The position numbers were made by a program, and so were the translations under genes. Positions 33,701 to 41,358 of a stretch of 64,000 nt of DNA are shown here, piece after piece (within the stretch, counting starts at the first letter, position 1; every line of letters starts with the position of its first letter). The stretch lies in NCBI GenBank assembly GCA_026398535.1, contig JAPLSQ010000049.1:1-64000 (forward strand), read 5' to 3'. This DNA comes from Candidatus Sumerlaeota bacterium (GTDB taxonomy: Bacteria > Sumerlaeota > Sumerlaeia > Sumerlaeales > Sumerlaeaceae). The notes beneath the pieces are model-generated. The model was not told the DNA's origin. It worked only from the letters and a program-made list of their open reading frames with translations, and ran no database searches.

Positions 33701-35400
33701 GTGAGATTGTCCCATGTGACGATTTGCTGGTTTGTGACGGGATCGGTGGTGATCGTTGGCGAACCCGGGCTTATGCCGGTGAATAAGGCGGAGTTGAACT
33801 GCGCCGCCGCATCAAAAATGATTTTGATCTGTGTCTTGAGCAGGGGCGAGAACCCGACATTGTTTGCGGTCAGGCTGAAATTGACGGGTGAGCCAATGGG
33901 CACAAGTTTCTGTGTCGTGGTGGTTTCAAGGTGAGGATTGGGCAGAGTCACGCTCGGCACAAATGTCATCCAGTTGTCGTTGAAGTTGGATATCTGGCAG
34001 GTGATTAGTTTATCGGCTTCGATATTGACATAGGGGCGTCGTCCGTCCGCGGGCTTGTTCATGGCATTGTATGTGGCGCCGTCCACGCTCACGCGGGCAT
34101 ATTCCCCTTTGTTGACAGTGCCTGTCTTGAGCAGGACGCCGCCTGATGTGTCGGTGTCCCGGACGGTCCAGCGCGTATTGTTCACGCTGCCATAGATGAA
34201 GACATGGGTTTGTGTGCTCTGAAATCCCAAGACACGGTTCTGAGTGCCGGGCGGCGGAAGGTACATCATGAAGCTTTTTCCAGCGCCGTACCCGGATTGG
34301 GCCGAGGCGAAAGAGGTGTCGTCCTTCGTGCCGCTGAGGTCGCCCGCTTCCATCCAGTCGGCGATCAGCACAGAGACAGGGTGGCCGGGATTTGTGCTGA
34401 GTTTGTACAAACGATAACTGGTTGTGCTTTCAATCCAGTCGCCGCGCTTTCCGCGGTCGAGGTTGAATATCTGGACGGGCTGCCATACGCGGCCGGCCTC
34501 ATTCCAGCCTTCGAGGGCCACAGCCGTGCCATTCTCCCATGCGATCAGCCTCAACTCCCGCTCCTTGGAATAATCAGCGGGAATCATGAAATAGAACAAT
34601 TCACCCGAGGAGGAGCCGTTGGATGACGGCACAAACGCCATGCCGTCGCGGCTGTTGCCGACAAGGGAGCCGGACATGACCGTGACGGGTTTGGATGAGC
34701 GCACCCAGAAGGTATGACCGGCATCGAGCACGTCGATGCCAAGTTTCTTTGTCACGATGAGATCTTCGCCCGTCTGCAGCCGTGTTTTCAGAATTTCTGT
34801 GGGCGTGGTCAGGTTGACGGATGTTTTGCCCGAATTTTGAGTTGCCTCGGTGCTGATTTTCAGCACGGAAACATCGGTGTCGGGTTCATAGGAGTAGACG
34901 TTCACATCGCGGTCGGAAAATGATGTGGCGGGGGAATAGATAAAAAACGACTGCCCGCGCATGGTTTTGTTATCGGCGGGGACAAAATCCCACTGCCAGT
35001 CGCTTTTTGTGGCGATCTGAGTCACAACAGGCTGATCGCTTGTGATCGTGAAATAGTCGCCGTCCCATTTGCCTTGAGCGTCATCGTTGACGCTGTTGTC
35101 TTTGATGAAAACCACCTGCGACTGGCCTGTGGTCAGCACCGTGCTGCTGATCGAGTCGTCCTTGTCCGCATCGGCGTTGGTGTCATTGATGGTCACCGTC
35201 GCGGCGATGGGGGACACATTGGTCACAATCAGCGCCGAGTCGCGCCCCACAGGATCATTGTTGGGCGGGACGAATATCTGAAAACTTGTCGAAGCGTCGC
35301 CGACTCCAAATCCGCGCAACGCGCAAGTTAAACATATAAAAGTTAAAAGGCGTGTCCGCATGCCCCATAGAATCGGGTTGCCTGGTTGTTCTTGTTTCAT
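30748..35400 (-). CDS. Very large secreted protein: IgGFc-like, FN3, LruC and FG-GAP/VCBS modules
   Basis: 1,550 residues with a signal peptide (start at 35400, or at 35361 giving a tighter signal MRTRLLTFICLTCALRG). N-terminal about 35-480 resembles an IgGFc-binding-type beta-rich domain (FQIFVPPNNDPVGRDSALIV). A DUF11-like stretch and fibronectin III-like modules span about 500-830. About 830-1,080 is a LruC/DUF4842 domain (VAYEDQLGPSPNDWDYNDFV). The C-terminal third is a beta-propeller of FG-GAP/VCBS repeats with calcium-binding loops DVNGDGVPEII and DVDGDGEYEVI. Likely a surface or extracellular adhesin. Transcribed on its own or ahead of the catabolic operon, 38 bases downstream. Confidence 0.8.
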   Translation of the reverse strand: MKQEQPGNPILWGMRTRLLTFICLTCALRGFGVGDASTSFQIFVPPNNDPVGRDSALIVTNVSPIAATVTINDTNADADKDDSISSTVLTTGQSQVVFIKDNSVNDDAQGKWDGDYFTITSDQPVVTQIATKSDWQWDFVPADNKTMRGQSFFIYSPATSFSDRDVNVYSYEPDTDVSVLKISTEATQNSGKTSVNLTTPTEILKTRLQTGEDLIVTKKLGIDVLDAGHTFWVRSSKPVTVMSGSLVGNSRDGMAFVPSSNGSSSGELFYFMIPADYSKERELRLIAWENGTAVALEGWNEAGRVWQPVQIFNLDRGKRGDWIESTTSYRLYKLSTNPGHPVSVLIADWMEAGDLSGTKDDTSFASAQSGYGAGKSFMMYLPPPGTQNRVLGFQSTQTHVFIYGSVNNTRWTVRDTDTSGGVLLKTGTVNKGEYARVSVDGATYNAMNKPADGRRPYVNIEADKLITCQISNFNDNWMTFVPSVTLPNPHLETTTTQKLVPIGSPVNFSLTANNVGFSPLLKTQIKIIFDAAAQFNSALFTGISPGSPTITTDPVTNQQIVTWDNLTIAQDIVIGAGISYQVKARRPDNSLVRNNDFLSHAVQIRGEGYGTPAAQGGESELFTVQSSVAMNVLDTHQTVVNYFTAQTSGSAIAVRWQTQTEPDVNTFKVWRATSGDGPFTLLPGGAIAAKGDSQTGANYQLNDTNVNGNTIYYYRLDLIDKEGGTRSIGPVAASYIDTIPPDTPAISSITGSDSRVDLIFVGGNRDGDLKGYELFRASNVAGPYSQLNGLILVPGFTDNTALNGMTFFYKVRAVDTTGNRSGYSDPATVTLNSVIASTHIVAYEDQLGPSPNDWDYNDFVIITSSTETFSNGGLQSLRLRIEAAARGATIINQFWQRVKLNGAWSASVSIYADRNAPAPISTQPYSGTGDARLQIWNRTLDALPPPSWIPGEQRTNTTVNQTTPTLGQVAVIQINLSNPSLNPSNSRHTAPFDPYLKGNLGEIHIVREGYPNSTEVVAFWPNSPLTGFNTDYVLVIEGSNWVWPRESRQIWDAYPDRKIRQVLQAVFDGFAGYLLSGKTSFTDWWLPQYRVASETWNHYVYPQRLIAQLSTPLSQQMAQSPSPSMELMDVTPSPIVASLNELAIITDTYTLPTGILVGTNREVRSAGIPTTMSLLVDASRARPVVCALTSGGAEMLLTADENYDGNAGIEAHTWPDGALQWRAATGMPVKSALVTAQLDPSGDKSVICVSDDAQLFIIKMDGSLTSTVVPLGIPQLESKNTLISPTPLVADVNGDGVPEIIAASAAPYVHVVNTSGADIIGWPVSFGSSVTASPIVLKQNGSGEARILIADRDGVIDGRNARGLRETTSSFPINYGEPIIASPALLVDQGTGTEWSIWAGYGGKVSMIDSNGVMRSGWPVMTGDPFFASPVTADVDGDGEYEVIAVSETGNVFAWKLDGTAVDGFPLSVAAAVQSTPVAVNLVQDGRAELWIGTALGQLYRWKSSATSALSPLDIAGWYGYAGSITATAFQSKTYTKLQPLSAVDDRSMY

Positions 35401-35623
35401 CGTGATTTCTTTCTCTCTGCCGTCTGAGTCTTCTTAACCCTTTTATATATTGCCCGGCAAGCCGGTGTAAACCGGAAAATCTGTATATATGAGCAGATAA
35501 TCCATTCAGGCATCGTCAAAAAAATCGGAGTACTGCGGGCATTCCGCTTGTTGACAAACAATGCACAAGCACATAAATGACTCGGCCAACTGATTATGCT
35601 GGAATGAGGTTTAATTTTTCAAC

Positions 35624-36076
35624 GTGTTGATTTACCGTTTTATCCTGGTTATGCTCGGCGCGCTTACAGCCGCGGGAACCGCCTTGGCCGCGGGAGGAAA
35701 ATCGCCAACCAATGAAACCAATACGCCCCCCACCGCATCGTATCAATCCGCGCCGCTTGTCACGCCGGACGTTGAGTTATGGCTCGGAGAGCGTCTGGGA
35801 CGTTTTGGGGAATATGAATTCGCCATACTTGGAGGGCGGCCGGGCTATCCCACCCCCACAGGCGCGTTTGCCGTTGAATGGAAATCGCGGTCATGGTGGT
35901 CGAAGCAGTGGAATGCGGAAATGCCTTATTCGATGTTTTTCAAGGGGGGCGCCGCCATGCACGAGGGCAGCCTGGGGGTGGAAAGCCATGGCTGCGTCCA
36001 TTTAAGTGAAAAAGCCGCGCGCTATCTCTATTATGCCACGGTTGAAGGAAAGACCAGGGTGTTCGTGTATCCATGA
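35624..36076 (+). CDS. L,D-transpeptidase (YkuD domain), exported
   Basis: 150 residues: a hydrophobic export segment (VMLGALTAAGTALAAGG) and one YkuD domain with the catalytic motif MHEGSLGVESHGCVHLS (His, Ser, Cys). Such enzymes make 3-3 cross-links in peptidoglycan or attach lipoproteins to it. The protein is shorter than typical family members and has no LysM or SH3 domain. A GTG start at 35624 is assumed; the ATG at 35651 is an alternative but would cut into the signal peptide. Its stop overlaps the next gene by 4 bases. Confidence 0.88.
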   Translation: MLIYRFILVMLGALTAAGTALAAGGKSPTNETNTPPTASYQSAPLVTPDVELWLGERLGRFGEYEFAILGGRPGYPTPTGAFAVEWKSRSWWSKQWNAEMPYSMFFKGGAAMHEGSLGVESHGCVHLSEKAARYLYYATVEGKTRVFVYP

Positions 36077-36939
36077 AATGCGCATCCCATAAAACAGAAC
36101 ATGGATTGTTCAATGTCCGCCGCATGTCGCGGGACGAAGCCAGCCTGGCTGTTTCCTGGGCCGCCGCTGAAGGATGGAATCCGGGATTGTATGATGCCGA
36201 TTGTTTTTTCCGCACGGACCCTGACGGATTTTTCGTGGGCGAGTTGGATGGAACCCCTATTGGCTCGATTTCCGCCGTGGCCTATGACCGTCAGTTTGGA
36301 TTTGCCGGCTTGTATATCATCGCGTCCGAGTTCCGTGGTCACGGTCTTTTTGCGAAGTATCTGGCCCATGCGGCATTGGAATACATGGGCGACCGCAATG
36401 TTGGCCTCGATGCTGTCATCGAACGGCAACATAAATATGAGGCTGCGGGGTTTCGATTCGCTTACAGGAATTTCCGTTTTGAGGGATCGGGGGGCGGTGA
36501 AATGGCGGAAGGCGTGATTGATTTGCGCGGCCTGCCGTTCGAAACCATCGAAGTCTATGACCTGCCCTGTTTTCCCGCGCCCCGCAGCGGATTTCTGCGC
36601 GCATGGATCAATCAGCCCGGTTCGTCTGCTCTTGGCGTTCTAAAAAACGGCCATCTGGCGGGTTATGGTGTGATCCGTCCCTGTGTCAAAGGATATAAAA
36701 TCGGCCCGCTTTTTGCCGACAGTCCGGCTGAGGCAGAGATATTATTCAACGCGCTCGCGTTGCATGCGGAGGGGTCGGTTGTCTGCCTTGACACGCCCGA
36801 AACAAATCCGCTGGCGGCTGATTTGGCCAGGCGGCACAATATGAGCATTGTTTTTGAAACCGCGCGCATGTACACGCGCGGATCACCGAGACTGGCAATA
36901 GAGCGGATTTTCGGAGTCACTTCCTTTGAACTTGGCTGA
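36073..36939 (+). CDS. GNAT family acetyltransferase with YitH-type C-terminal domain
   Basis: 288 residues. The N-terminal GNAT domain (about 15-140) has LYIIASEFRGHGLFAKYL, the acetyl-CoA-binding loop, then FRFAYRNFRF; the C-terminal part (about 150-285) resembles the acetyltransferase-18 half of YitH-like proteins (VVCLDTPETNPLAADLARRH). Substrate unknown. Translation is coupled to the L,D-transpeptidase through an ATGA overlap, so a cell-wall or sugar substrate is possible but not shown. Confidence 0.85.
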   Translation: MKCASHKTEHGLFNVRRMSRDEASLAVSWAAAEGWNPGLYDADCFFRTDPDGFFVGELDGTPIGSISAVAYDRQFGFAGLYIIASEFRGHGLFAKYLAHAALEYMGDRNVGLDAVIERQHKYEAAGFRFAYRNFRFEGSGGGEMAEGVIDLRGLPFETIEVYDLPCFPAPRSGFLRAWINQPGSSALGVLKNGHLAGYGVIRPCVKGYKIGPLFADSPAEAEILFNALALHAEGSVVCLDTPETNPLAADLARRHNMSIVFETARMYTRGSPRLAIERIFGVTSFELG

Positions 36940-37048
36940 TCGTGCAAGCAAAGCATATATGCTTGCCGTGATGTGCCGCTACGGATACCGTGTGCCGTGT
37001 TAATGATTTTTAATCAGATAATTATCGGAAGATGAACAGGATGCTGCC

Positions 37049-37408
37049 ATGAAGAAGATTCTTGTGGTTGATGACGAAAAGAACATTCGCATCCTTTTCC
37101 GCGACGAGCTGGAGGAGGAAGGCTACGAAGTGGATACGGCTGAAAGCGGGACCGAGGCGCTGGGAAAAGTGGCGGCCAATCCGCCTGATCTTATCGTGCT
37201 GGATATCCGCATGGCAGACATGTCGGGCATCGAAGTTCTTGAGGAGGTGCGCAAGACAAACGAGAAACTTCCGGTGATCATGTGCACAGCCGTGCGCGGG
37301 CTGAAAGATGACTTCACCATCTGGGACTCACGGGTCAGTGATTACATCACAAAACCCGTCGATCTTGAGGATCTCAAGGCGAAGATCAAAAAAGCGCTGG
37401 GCGAATGA
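37049..37408 (+). CDS. Single-domain response regulator (receiver only)
   Basis: 119 residues with all receiver landmarks: acidic pair in ILVVDDEKN, phosphorylation Asp in LIVLDIRMADMSG, Thr in MCTAV and Lys in ITKPVD. No output domain, as in Spo0F or CheY. It is coupled by ATGA to the pyrK-like gene, an unusual partner. No histidine kinase is nearby. An AGGA ribosome site lies 8 bases upstream. Confidence 0.95.
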   Translation: MKKILVVDDEKNIRILFRDELEEEGYEVDTAESGTEALGKVAANPPDLIVLDIRMADMSGIEVLEEVRKTNEKLPVIMCTAVRGLKDDFTIWDSRVSDYITKPVDLEDLKAKIKKALGE

Positions 37409-38208
37409 AACATTGCGTGAACGCGGTGTTGGCGGGGGTGGAGCAGCTTGACGCGGACACCTTTGCGCATGTCTACAGGGCGCCGGAAATCGCACGGGAC
37501 GCCCGCCCGGGGCAGTTTCTTCACATCCGCGTGAGCAGCCAGACGACGCCCCTCCTGCGCCGGCCCATCAGCATTCTGTGGAGCGACGGCGCCGTCCATG
37601 TGCAGACACTGTTCAAAGTTGTGCGGTCGGGCACGGCGTTGCTTGCTGAAAAACGCGAGGGCGGATTGGTGGACATCGCCGGCCCGCTGGGAAATCCTTT
37701 CCCCGCGCATGACGATCTTGATGCTGTCATGATCGCCGGAGGATATGGTATTTCACCGCTTTTTTTTCTTGGCGGGATGCTGAATCCAGATGACGGCAGG
37801 TTTGTGATGGCGCGTCCACGCCGGCGCACTCTTCTTTATGGCGCGCGCACCGCCGAGGGCCTTTATCTGCGCGACCGGTTGGCGGACAAATTTGATGAGG
37901 TCATATATGCCACGGAAGATGGTTCGCTGGGCGCGCGGGGACCGATAACCGGCGTGCTGGGCGCGGTGTTATCCGAAAGGTCAAATATCGCCCTGTATGC
38001 GTGCGGGCCAACGCCCATGCTGGCCGCGATCATTAATCAAATCGGGTTCCATAAGACGCATTCCCGCACGCCGTGCTGGCTCTCGATGGAAAATCAGATG
38101 GGATGCGGCGTTGGCGCCTGCCTTGGCTGTGTTGTGAAAACCCGTGACGGATTCCGGACAACATGCAAGGATGGTCCTGTATTTGCTGCCCGAGACCTGA
38201 TTTTATAA
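37405..38208 (+). CDS. pyrK: Dihydroorotate dehydrogenase electron-transfer subunit-like flavoprotein
   Basis: 267 residues with the ferredoxin-NADP reductase fold: FAD region (PLLRRPISILWSDG), NAD region (DAVMIAGGYGISPLFFLGGM), ACGPTPMLAAI, and the C-terminal 2Fe-2S cluster ligands MGCGVGACLGCVVKTRDGF plus a later cysteine (TTCKDG). This layout is PyrK, which passes electrons from PyrD to NAD+ in pyrimidine synthesis. PyrD is usually the next gene, but here the downstream side is a terminator and a convergent gene. It may pair with a PyrD encoded elsewhere. Confidence 0.9.
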   Translation: MKHCVNAVLAGVEQLDADTFAHVYRAPEIARDARPGQFLHIRVSSQTTPLLRRPISILWSDGAVHVQTLFKVVRSGTALLAEKREGGLVDIAGPLGNPFPAHDDLDAVMIAGGYGISPLFFLGGMLNPDDGRFVMARPRRRTLLYGARTAEGLYLRDRLADKFDEVIYATEDGSLGARGPITGVLGAVLSERSNIALYACGPTPMLAAIINQIGFHKTHSRTPCWLSMENQMGCGVGACLGCVVKTRDGFRTTCKDGPVFAARDLIL

Positions 38209-38216
38209 TATCAAGG

Positions 38217-38252
38217 CCGGCAGGCGCGGCCGTCTCCGGGGGCGCCTGCCGG
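38217..38252. terminator. Bidirectional terminator between convergent genes
   Basis: An 11-bp perfect inverted repeat, CCGGCAGGCGC (38217-38227) and GCGCCTGCCGG (38242-38252), with a 14-base loop. It lies between the stop of pyrK at 38208 and the convergent stop at 38258. The T-run is short (GGTTTATTGTTT). Confidence 0.75.
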
Positions 38253-38257
38253 GCGGT

Positions 38258-39964
38258 TTATTGTTTGACGCGCCAGATGTCGCCGACGCTCACGGTTCCA
38301 TTCGTGGGATCGTATGTGTATTTGCTGATCAGGTCGATGGATGGTTGCGCCACGGCGGGATCATAAACTTCCCAGTTGATGTCGAATTTCATATCCGGAC
38401 CAGGGCTGACGAGTATCCATCCATTGCCTTTTGCGAGGTAACCGAAGGTCAATCCTGGTTTTTCCGCGAAACTATCCGGCATGTGTTGTGTGATATAGGC
38501 AATGGGCGTGGTGAGGTTCGGCGACTTGAAACATGGGACGGGTTTCGAGGCGGGCGGGCTTGGGCGCATGGTTTTTGTCGCGTCGACGGTGGAGGCGGGA
38601 TAGGCATTATAGTCGACATAATAGGATTCCAGCGCGGTGGCCATGCTGCGCATATCGGCGCGTGTGCGGCTGACCTTCGAGCGCACTCCCGCTTCCATGA
38701 AATTTGGCACGGCAATCGCAACGGATGCGGCCAATGGCGCCGCGATGAAGGCTTGCACTATCCCGGTATTTCGCATCTGCCCCTGCGCAATCCAAAGGAT
38801 GCCCTGCGGATCATTGATGCGCACAACGACTCTGCCTCCTGATGCATTGGATGCTCCGAGGAGCCGGCGCGTCACCGCCAGCGGAACCTTGTCGCCCGGA
38901 CTGGCGAATTTCTGGAGTTGGTCAAGAAATTTGCTGGCTTCCTGACCGAACCGGGCGCTGACAAATGCCACGCCGTTGCATTTGGATGGGATGTCCTTCA
39001 TGAGGCTCTGGTATTCCGTTGCAACGCCGATTCCCTTTTTCTGTGATGCGGTTTCAAGGGCGGTCGTGACTTCATTTTCGTCGCTGGCGAGGAAGAGCCA
39101 TTCCTTGGTCTGCGCGATGACAGGTTTCAGCCCGAATGGATTATCGCGCGCGGGCAGTTGCAGAATGTCCATACCGTTCTTTGTAACCACCTTGGGCTGT
39201 TCCTCGGTTGTCTTTTTCAGCAGCGCGACAACGGTGTCGAAGATGGTTTTGTCTTTCACCTTGAGCATGATAATGAAATGCGGCGCGGGCATGTCAGCCT
39301 TGCCCTGGCTTGAGATGGGAATGGAGACTGATTTGTCCTGATCCAGCCGGAAATAGGCGCCCCATTCTCCACCGCATGAAGCAAGGATGGCCGGCAGGTC
39401 GACGCCCTCTTTTTTCACTTTTTCGGTCCATTGGCGCAAGGATGTCACTCCGACAGCTCCCGCAACGGCCTGCGCCGCCTGCTCGGTGAGGTTTTCGATT
39501 TTGGTGAAATCGGTATTCTGTGCCGTGACAAGAATGGCGTCCGCGGGCGCATATTTCAGACCATCAAGCTCGTAAGGGTCGCCGCCCCTGAGCTGAAACA
39601 GGCCAGCCGGTTCATTGATGCGCAGATAGATTTTCATGCGCCGGTTTTTTTCGTCGAGCGATTTCATGCTCATGCCAAGATCAGCCATATTGTCGAGTCC
39701 AAGCGACTTTGTCAGTGAGCGCGCTATGGCGGGAAGCGACGCGGCGCCCGAATCACCCGACGCGAGGAAAAGCGGTTCCAACTCGTCGATAATGTCATTC
39801 ATCACATTTTTCAGGTCCGTGTACATGAAGAACGATCCCCCCAAATCGAGCTTGGCCGTCACATCAGCAAACCCGGTGTTTTCCGGCTCGGTGTATGCCG
39901 GCATGGTCATTGGCAGGAATGCCAATACAGAAATCATCGTGCTGAACAGCTTGCGGGTATTCAT
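38258..39964 (-). CDS. Secreted protein with a pseudopilin-like C-terminal segment
   Basis: 568 residues from the ATG at 39964, preferred because AAGGAG precedes it directly and a signal peptide follows (MISVLAFLPMTMPAYT). Residues about 25-410 form an unassigned domain with a long alpha/beta pattern, possibly a DUF3352-like family. At about 415-465 a stretch reading AIAVPNFMEAGVRSKVSRTR matches the post-helix region of pseudopilins, and the C-terminus has YDPTNGTVSVGDIWRV. The prepilin leader itself is missing, so it is not a processed pilin; a pseudopilin gene appears to have been fused to a secreted domain. Convergent with pyrK. Confidence 0.65.
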   Translation of the reverse strand: MNTRKLFSTMISVLAFLPMTMPAYTEPENTGFADVTAKLDLGGSFFMYTDLKNVMNDIIDELEPLFLASGDSGAASLPAIARSLTKSLGLDNMADLGMSMKSLDEKNRRMKIYLRINEPAGLFQLRGGDPYELDGLKYAPADAILVTAQNTDFTKIENLTEQAAQAVAGAVGVTSLRQWTEKVKKEGVDLPAILASCGGEWGAYFRLDQDKSVSIPISSQGKADMPAPHFIIMLKVKDKTIFDTVVALLKKTTEEQPKVVTKNGMDILQLPARDNPFGLKPVIAQTKEWLFLASDENEVTTALETASQKKGIGVATEYQSLMKDIPSKCNGVAFVSARFGQEASKFLDQLQKFASPGDKVPLAVTRRLLGASNASGGRVVVRINDPQGILWIAQGQMRNTGIVQAFIAAPLAASVAIAVPNFMEAGVRSKVSRTRADMRSMATALESYYVDYNAYPASTVDATKTMRPSPPASKPVPCFKSPNLTTPIAYITQHMPDSFAEKPGLTFGYLAKGNGWILVSPGPDMKFDINWEVYDPAVAQPSIDLISKYTYDPTNGTVSVGDIWRVKQ

Positions 39965-40201
39965 ATTTTTCTCCTTATGGTGAGCCAATTCATGTTGTCA
40001 ATGAACACGAAAACCCGCTGAAAATCCAATGTCAAGGATAACAGATCCCTGACAGGCAGAGCGCATATTGATGTTGTTGCGTTGAAACGGGCCAGAGTTT
40101 GCCCCAGTCCCGGTTGCGCCGGCAGGCTTCGAGTTCGATGAGGTTGAAAGGTCTTCAGCCACACAGTATATGTTGTTGACGCGTTACCTGTTGACGCGGA
40201 C

Positions 40202-40222
40202 TTATCCACAGGTTTATCCATA
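40202..40222. promoter_or_regulatory. Possible DnaA boxes
   Basis: TTATCCACA at 40202-40210 is a perfect match to the DnaA consensus and TTATCCATA at 40214-40222 differs by one base. Two sites 12 bp apart could bind DnaA or arise by chance; there is no replication gene nearby. Confidence 0.3.
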
Positions 40223-40318
40223 ATAGTGGATATTAAATTTGACAATTACAGTCATCTGGCGGCGCGCGCAATGCGGGATAATCAGCGCCCCAGCCGAATT
40301 GGAAACGAATTCCGCATA

Positions 40319-40352
40319 CTATGGAATGGATTCCATAGCAATCATTCCATAG
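40319..40352. promoter_or_regulatory. Palindromic activator-site candidate upstream of gvpA
   Basis: CTATGGAATGGATTCCATAG (40319-40338) has 9-bp arms separated by two bases; a further ATTCCATAG half-site lies at 40344-40352. It sits about 110 bp upstream of the sigma-54-like promoter, the usual enhancer distance for NtrC-family activators. The regulator could be the protein encoded at 52777-54240. Confidence 0.5.
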
Positions 40353-40445
40353 TGCCTCAAGTCGTGAGGGTCAGTGATGTTGCAAAGATGTCGCAAAGCG
40401 TGACTGTATTGGGTGTTGGGGAATTATGCGGCAGTCTGTTCAGTT

Positions 40446-40462
40446 CGGCATGCATTTTGCAT
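40446..40462 (+). promoter_or_regulatory. Sigma-54-like promoter for gvpA
   Basis: CGGCATGCATTTTGCAT has the invariant GG (40447-40448) and GC (40459-40460) separated by exactly 10 bases, and TTGCA as in the -12 element; the -24 element reads CGGCAT rather than TGGCAC. The predicted transcription start is about 40472, giving a leader of about 65 nt before the ATG. Confidence 0.5.
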
Positions 40463-40536
40463 GCATATATTAATCATAAGGTTCCGGATTGATAAGATTT
40501 GGAACTAAAGAATTAAAGAAAGGATGTGAAAATAAT

Positions 40537-40755
40537 ATGGCAAAGGTCCAGAAATCAACGGATTCATCCAGTCTGGCGGAAGTTGTCGATCGTATTCTCG
40601 ATAAGGGAATCGTGATCGATGCATGGGTGAAGATCTCGCTGGTCGGTATCGAGCTGCTTTCAATCGAGGCACGCGTAGTGATCGCTTCAGTGGAGACCTA
40701 CCTGAAGTATGCGGAGGCAATCGGCCTTACGGCCAGCGCCGCGGCTCCAGCTTAG
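40537..40755 (+). CDS. gvpA: Gas vesicle structural protein GvpA
   Basis: 72 residues, matching canonical GvpA almost throughout: [48 protein letters not shown]. GvpA forms the ribs of the gas vesicle shell. The start at 40537 is fixed by family length; the in-frame extension to 40489 lacks homology. An AAAGGA site lies 13 bases upstream. First gene of the plus-strand operon, behind a sigma-54-like promoter; followed by a long inverted repeat that may keep gvpA transcript levels above those of later genes. Confidence 0.97.
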   Translation: MAKVQKSTDSSSLAEVVDRILDKGIVIDAWVKISLVGIELLSIEARVVIASVETYLKYAEAIGLTASAAAPA

Positions 40756-40783
40756 GCCTGACAATGCGTAACAAGCGGCCCGT

Positions 40784-40837
40784 TGTCATGCGGTGAGGGC
40801 GGCATCTTCACCGTCCGTCCGTTAACACCGCATGACA
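40784..40837 (+). terminator. Stem-loop after gvpA (attenuator or transcript-stability element)
   Basis: A 12-bp perfect inverted repeat, TGTCATGCGGTG (40784-40795) and CACCGCATGACA (40826-40837), with a 30-base loop. It has no terminal T-run, so partial termination or 3'-end protection of a short gvpA message is more likely than full termination. Cyanobacterial gvp operons have a similar hairpin between gvpA and gvpC. Confidence 0.6.
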
Positions 40838-40877
40838 GCGGTACGTAAAGACATCAATAGTAACGAGGAGCATGACC

Positions 40878-41168
40878 ATGGGTGTTTTGACCGATGATAT
40901 GAACCGGCTGCGCGGCAAAGTGGAGTCTATGCGTTGTGAGCGGCTTGTCTTAAATCAAGCTCTGGCTCACGGCGCTAAGAATCTCTGTTTGTCGGTTTCG
41001 GCTATGAAAGCCGGAATCCGCAAAGAGCAGTCGGCCGCGGCCAGGCACGCCAGGGCGGAGCGCAAAGCATTTACCAAAAACCTCGAGAAAACCGTCGGCC
41101 ATATGCGGAAAGAAAATAAGAACGATTTGGCCGGCGCTCATAAGGCTTGGTTTGGCAAGGCCTCCTGA
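40878..41168 (+). CDS. Gas-vesicle-cluster helical protein 1 (GvpC-like candidate)
   Basis: 96 residues, rich in Arg, Lys, Ala and Leu and strongly helical, beginning MGVLTDDMNRLRGKVESMR. Start at 40878 (not 40872) chosen because the paralogue at 41359 begins identically with MGVLT; GAGGAG is 7 bases upstream. The C-terminus NDLAGAHKAWFGKA is shared with the paralogue (ADLTGAHRAWFGVA). Position right after gvpA and the helical, charged character resemble GvpC, the outer strengthening protein, but the classic 33-residue repeats are not evident, so the name is not applied. Confidence 0.7.
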   Translation: MGVLTDDMNRLRGKVESMRCERLVLNQALAHGAKNLCLSVSAMKAGIRKEQSAAARHARAERKAFTKNLEKTVGHMRKENKNDLAGAHKAWFGKAS

Positions 41169-41263
41169 CGGTCTGGTCTCTGATAATTTCAAAGACAATG
41201 GGTTGGCAGTTTTTATGCCGTCGGATAGGCTGCCTTCTCTCAGATGATGGAAATTGGCGGCTT

Positions 41264-41316
41264 ATCCGCTGCCATGCGACAATGGCAAATTGAGACGCCA
41301 GAGCATGGCAGCGGAT
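41264..41316 (+). other. Stem-loop between the two GvpC-like paralogues
   Basis: A 14-bp perfect inverted repeat, ATCCGCTGCCATGC (41264-41277) and GCATGGCAGCGGAT (41303-41316), with a 25-base loop. It echoes the hairpin after gvpA and may set expression steps along the operon. No T-run. Confidence 0.6.
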
Positions 41317-41358
41317 GAAACATTTGATAGTGAAACTTAAAGGGAAAGGAGTAGTAAA

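Larger units (their letters stand above)
39965..40536. promoter_or_regulatory. Regulatory region upstream of the gas vesicle operon
   Basis: About 570 bases with no gene. From left to right it holds a direct repeat of TGTTGACGCG (40174-40183 and 40189-40198), DnaA-box-like sequences, a strong palindrome with an extra half-site, and a sigma-54-like promoter; the last three are listed separately. Confidence 0.7.

Noticed and set aside
36944..36966. Terminator after the GNAT gene
   Set aside because: GCAAGCA/TGCTTGC forms only a 7-bp stem with no T-run, so too weak to list.
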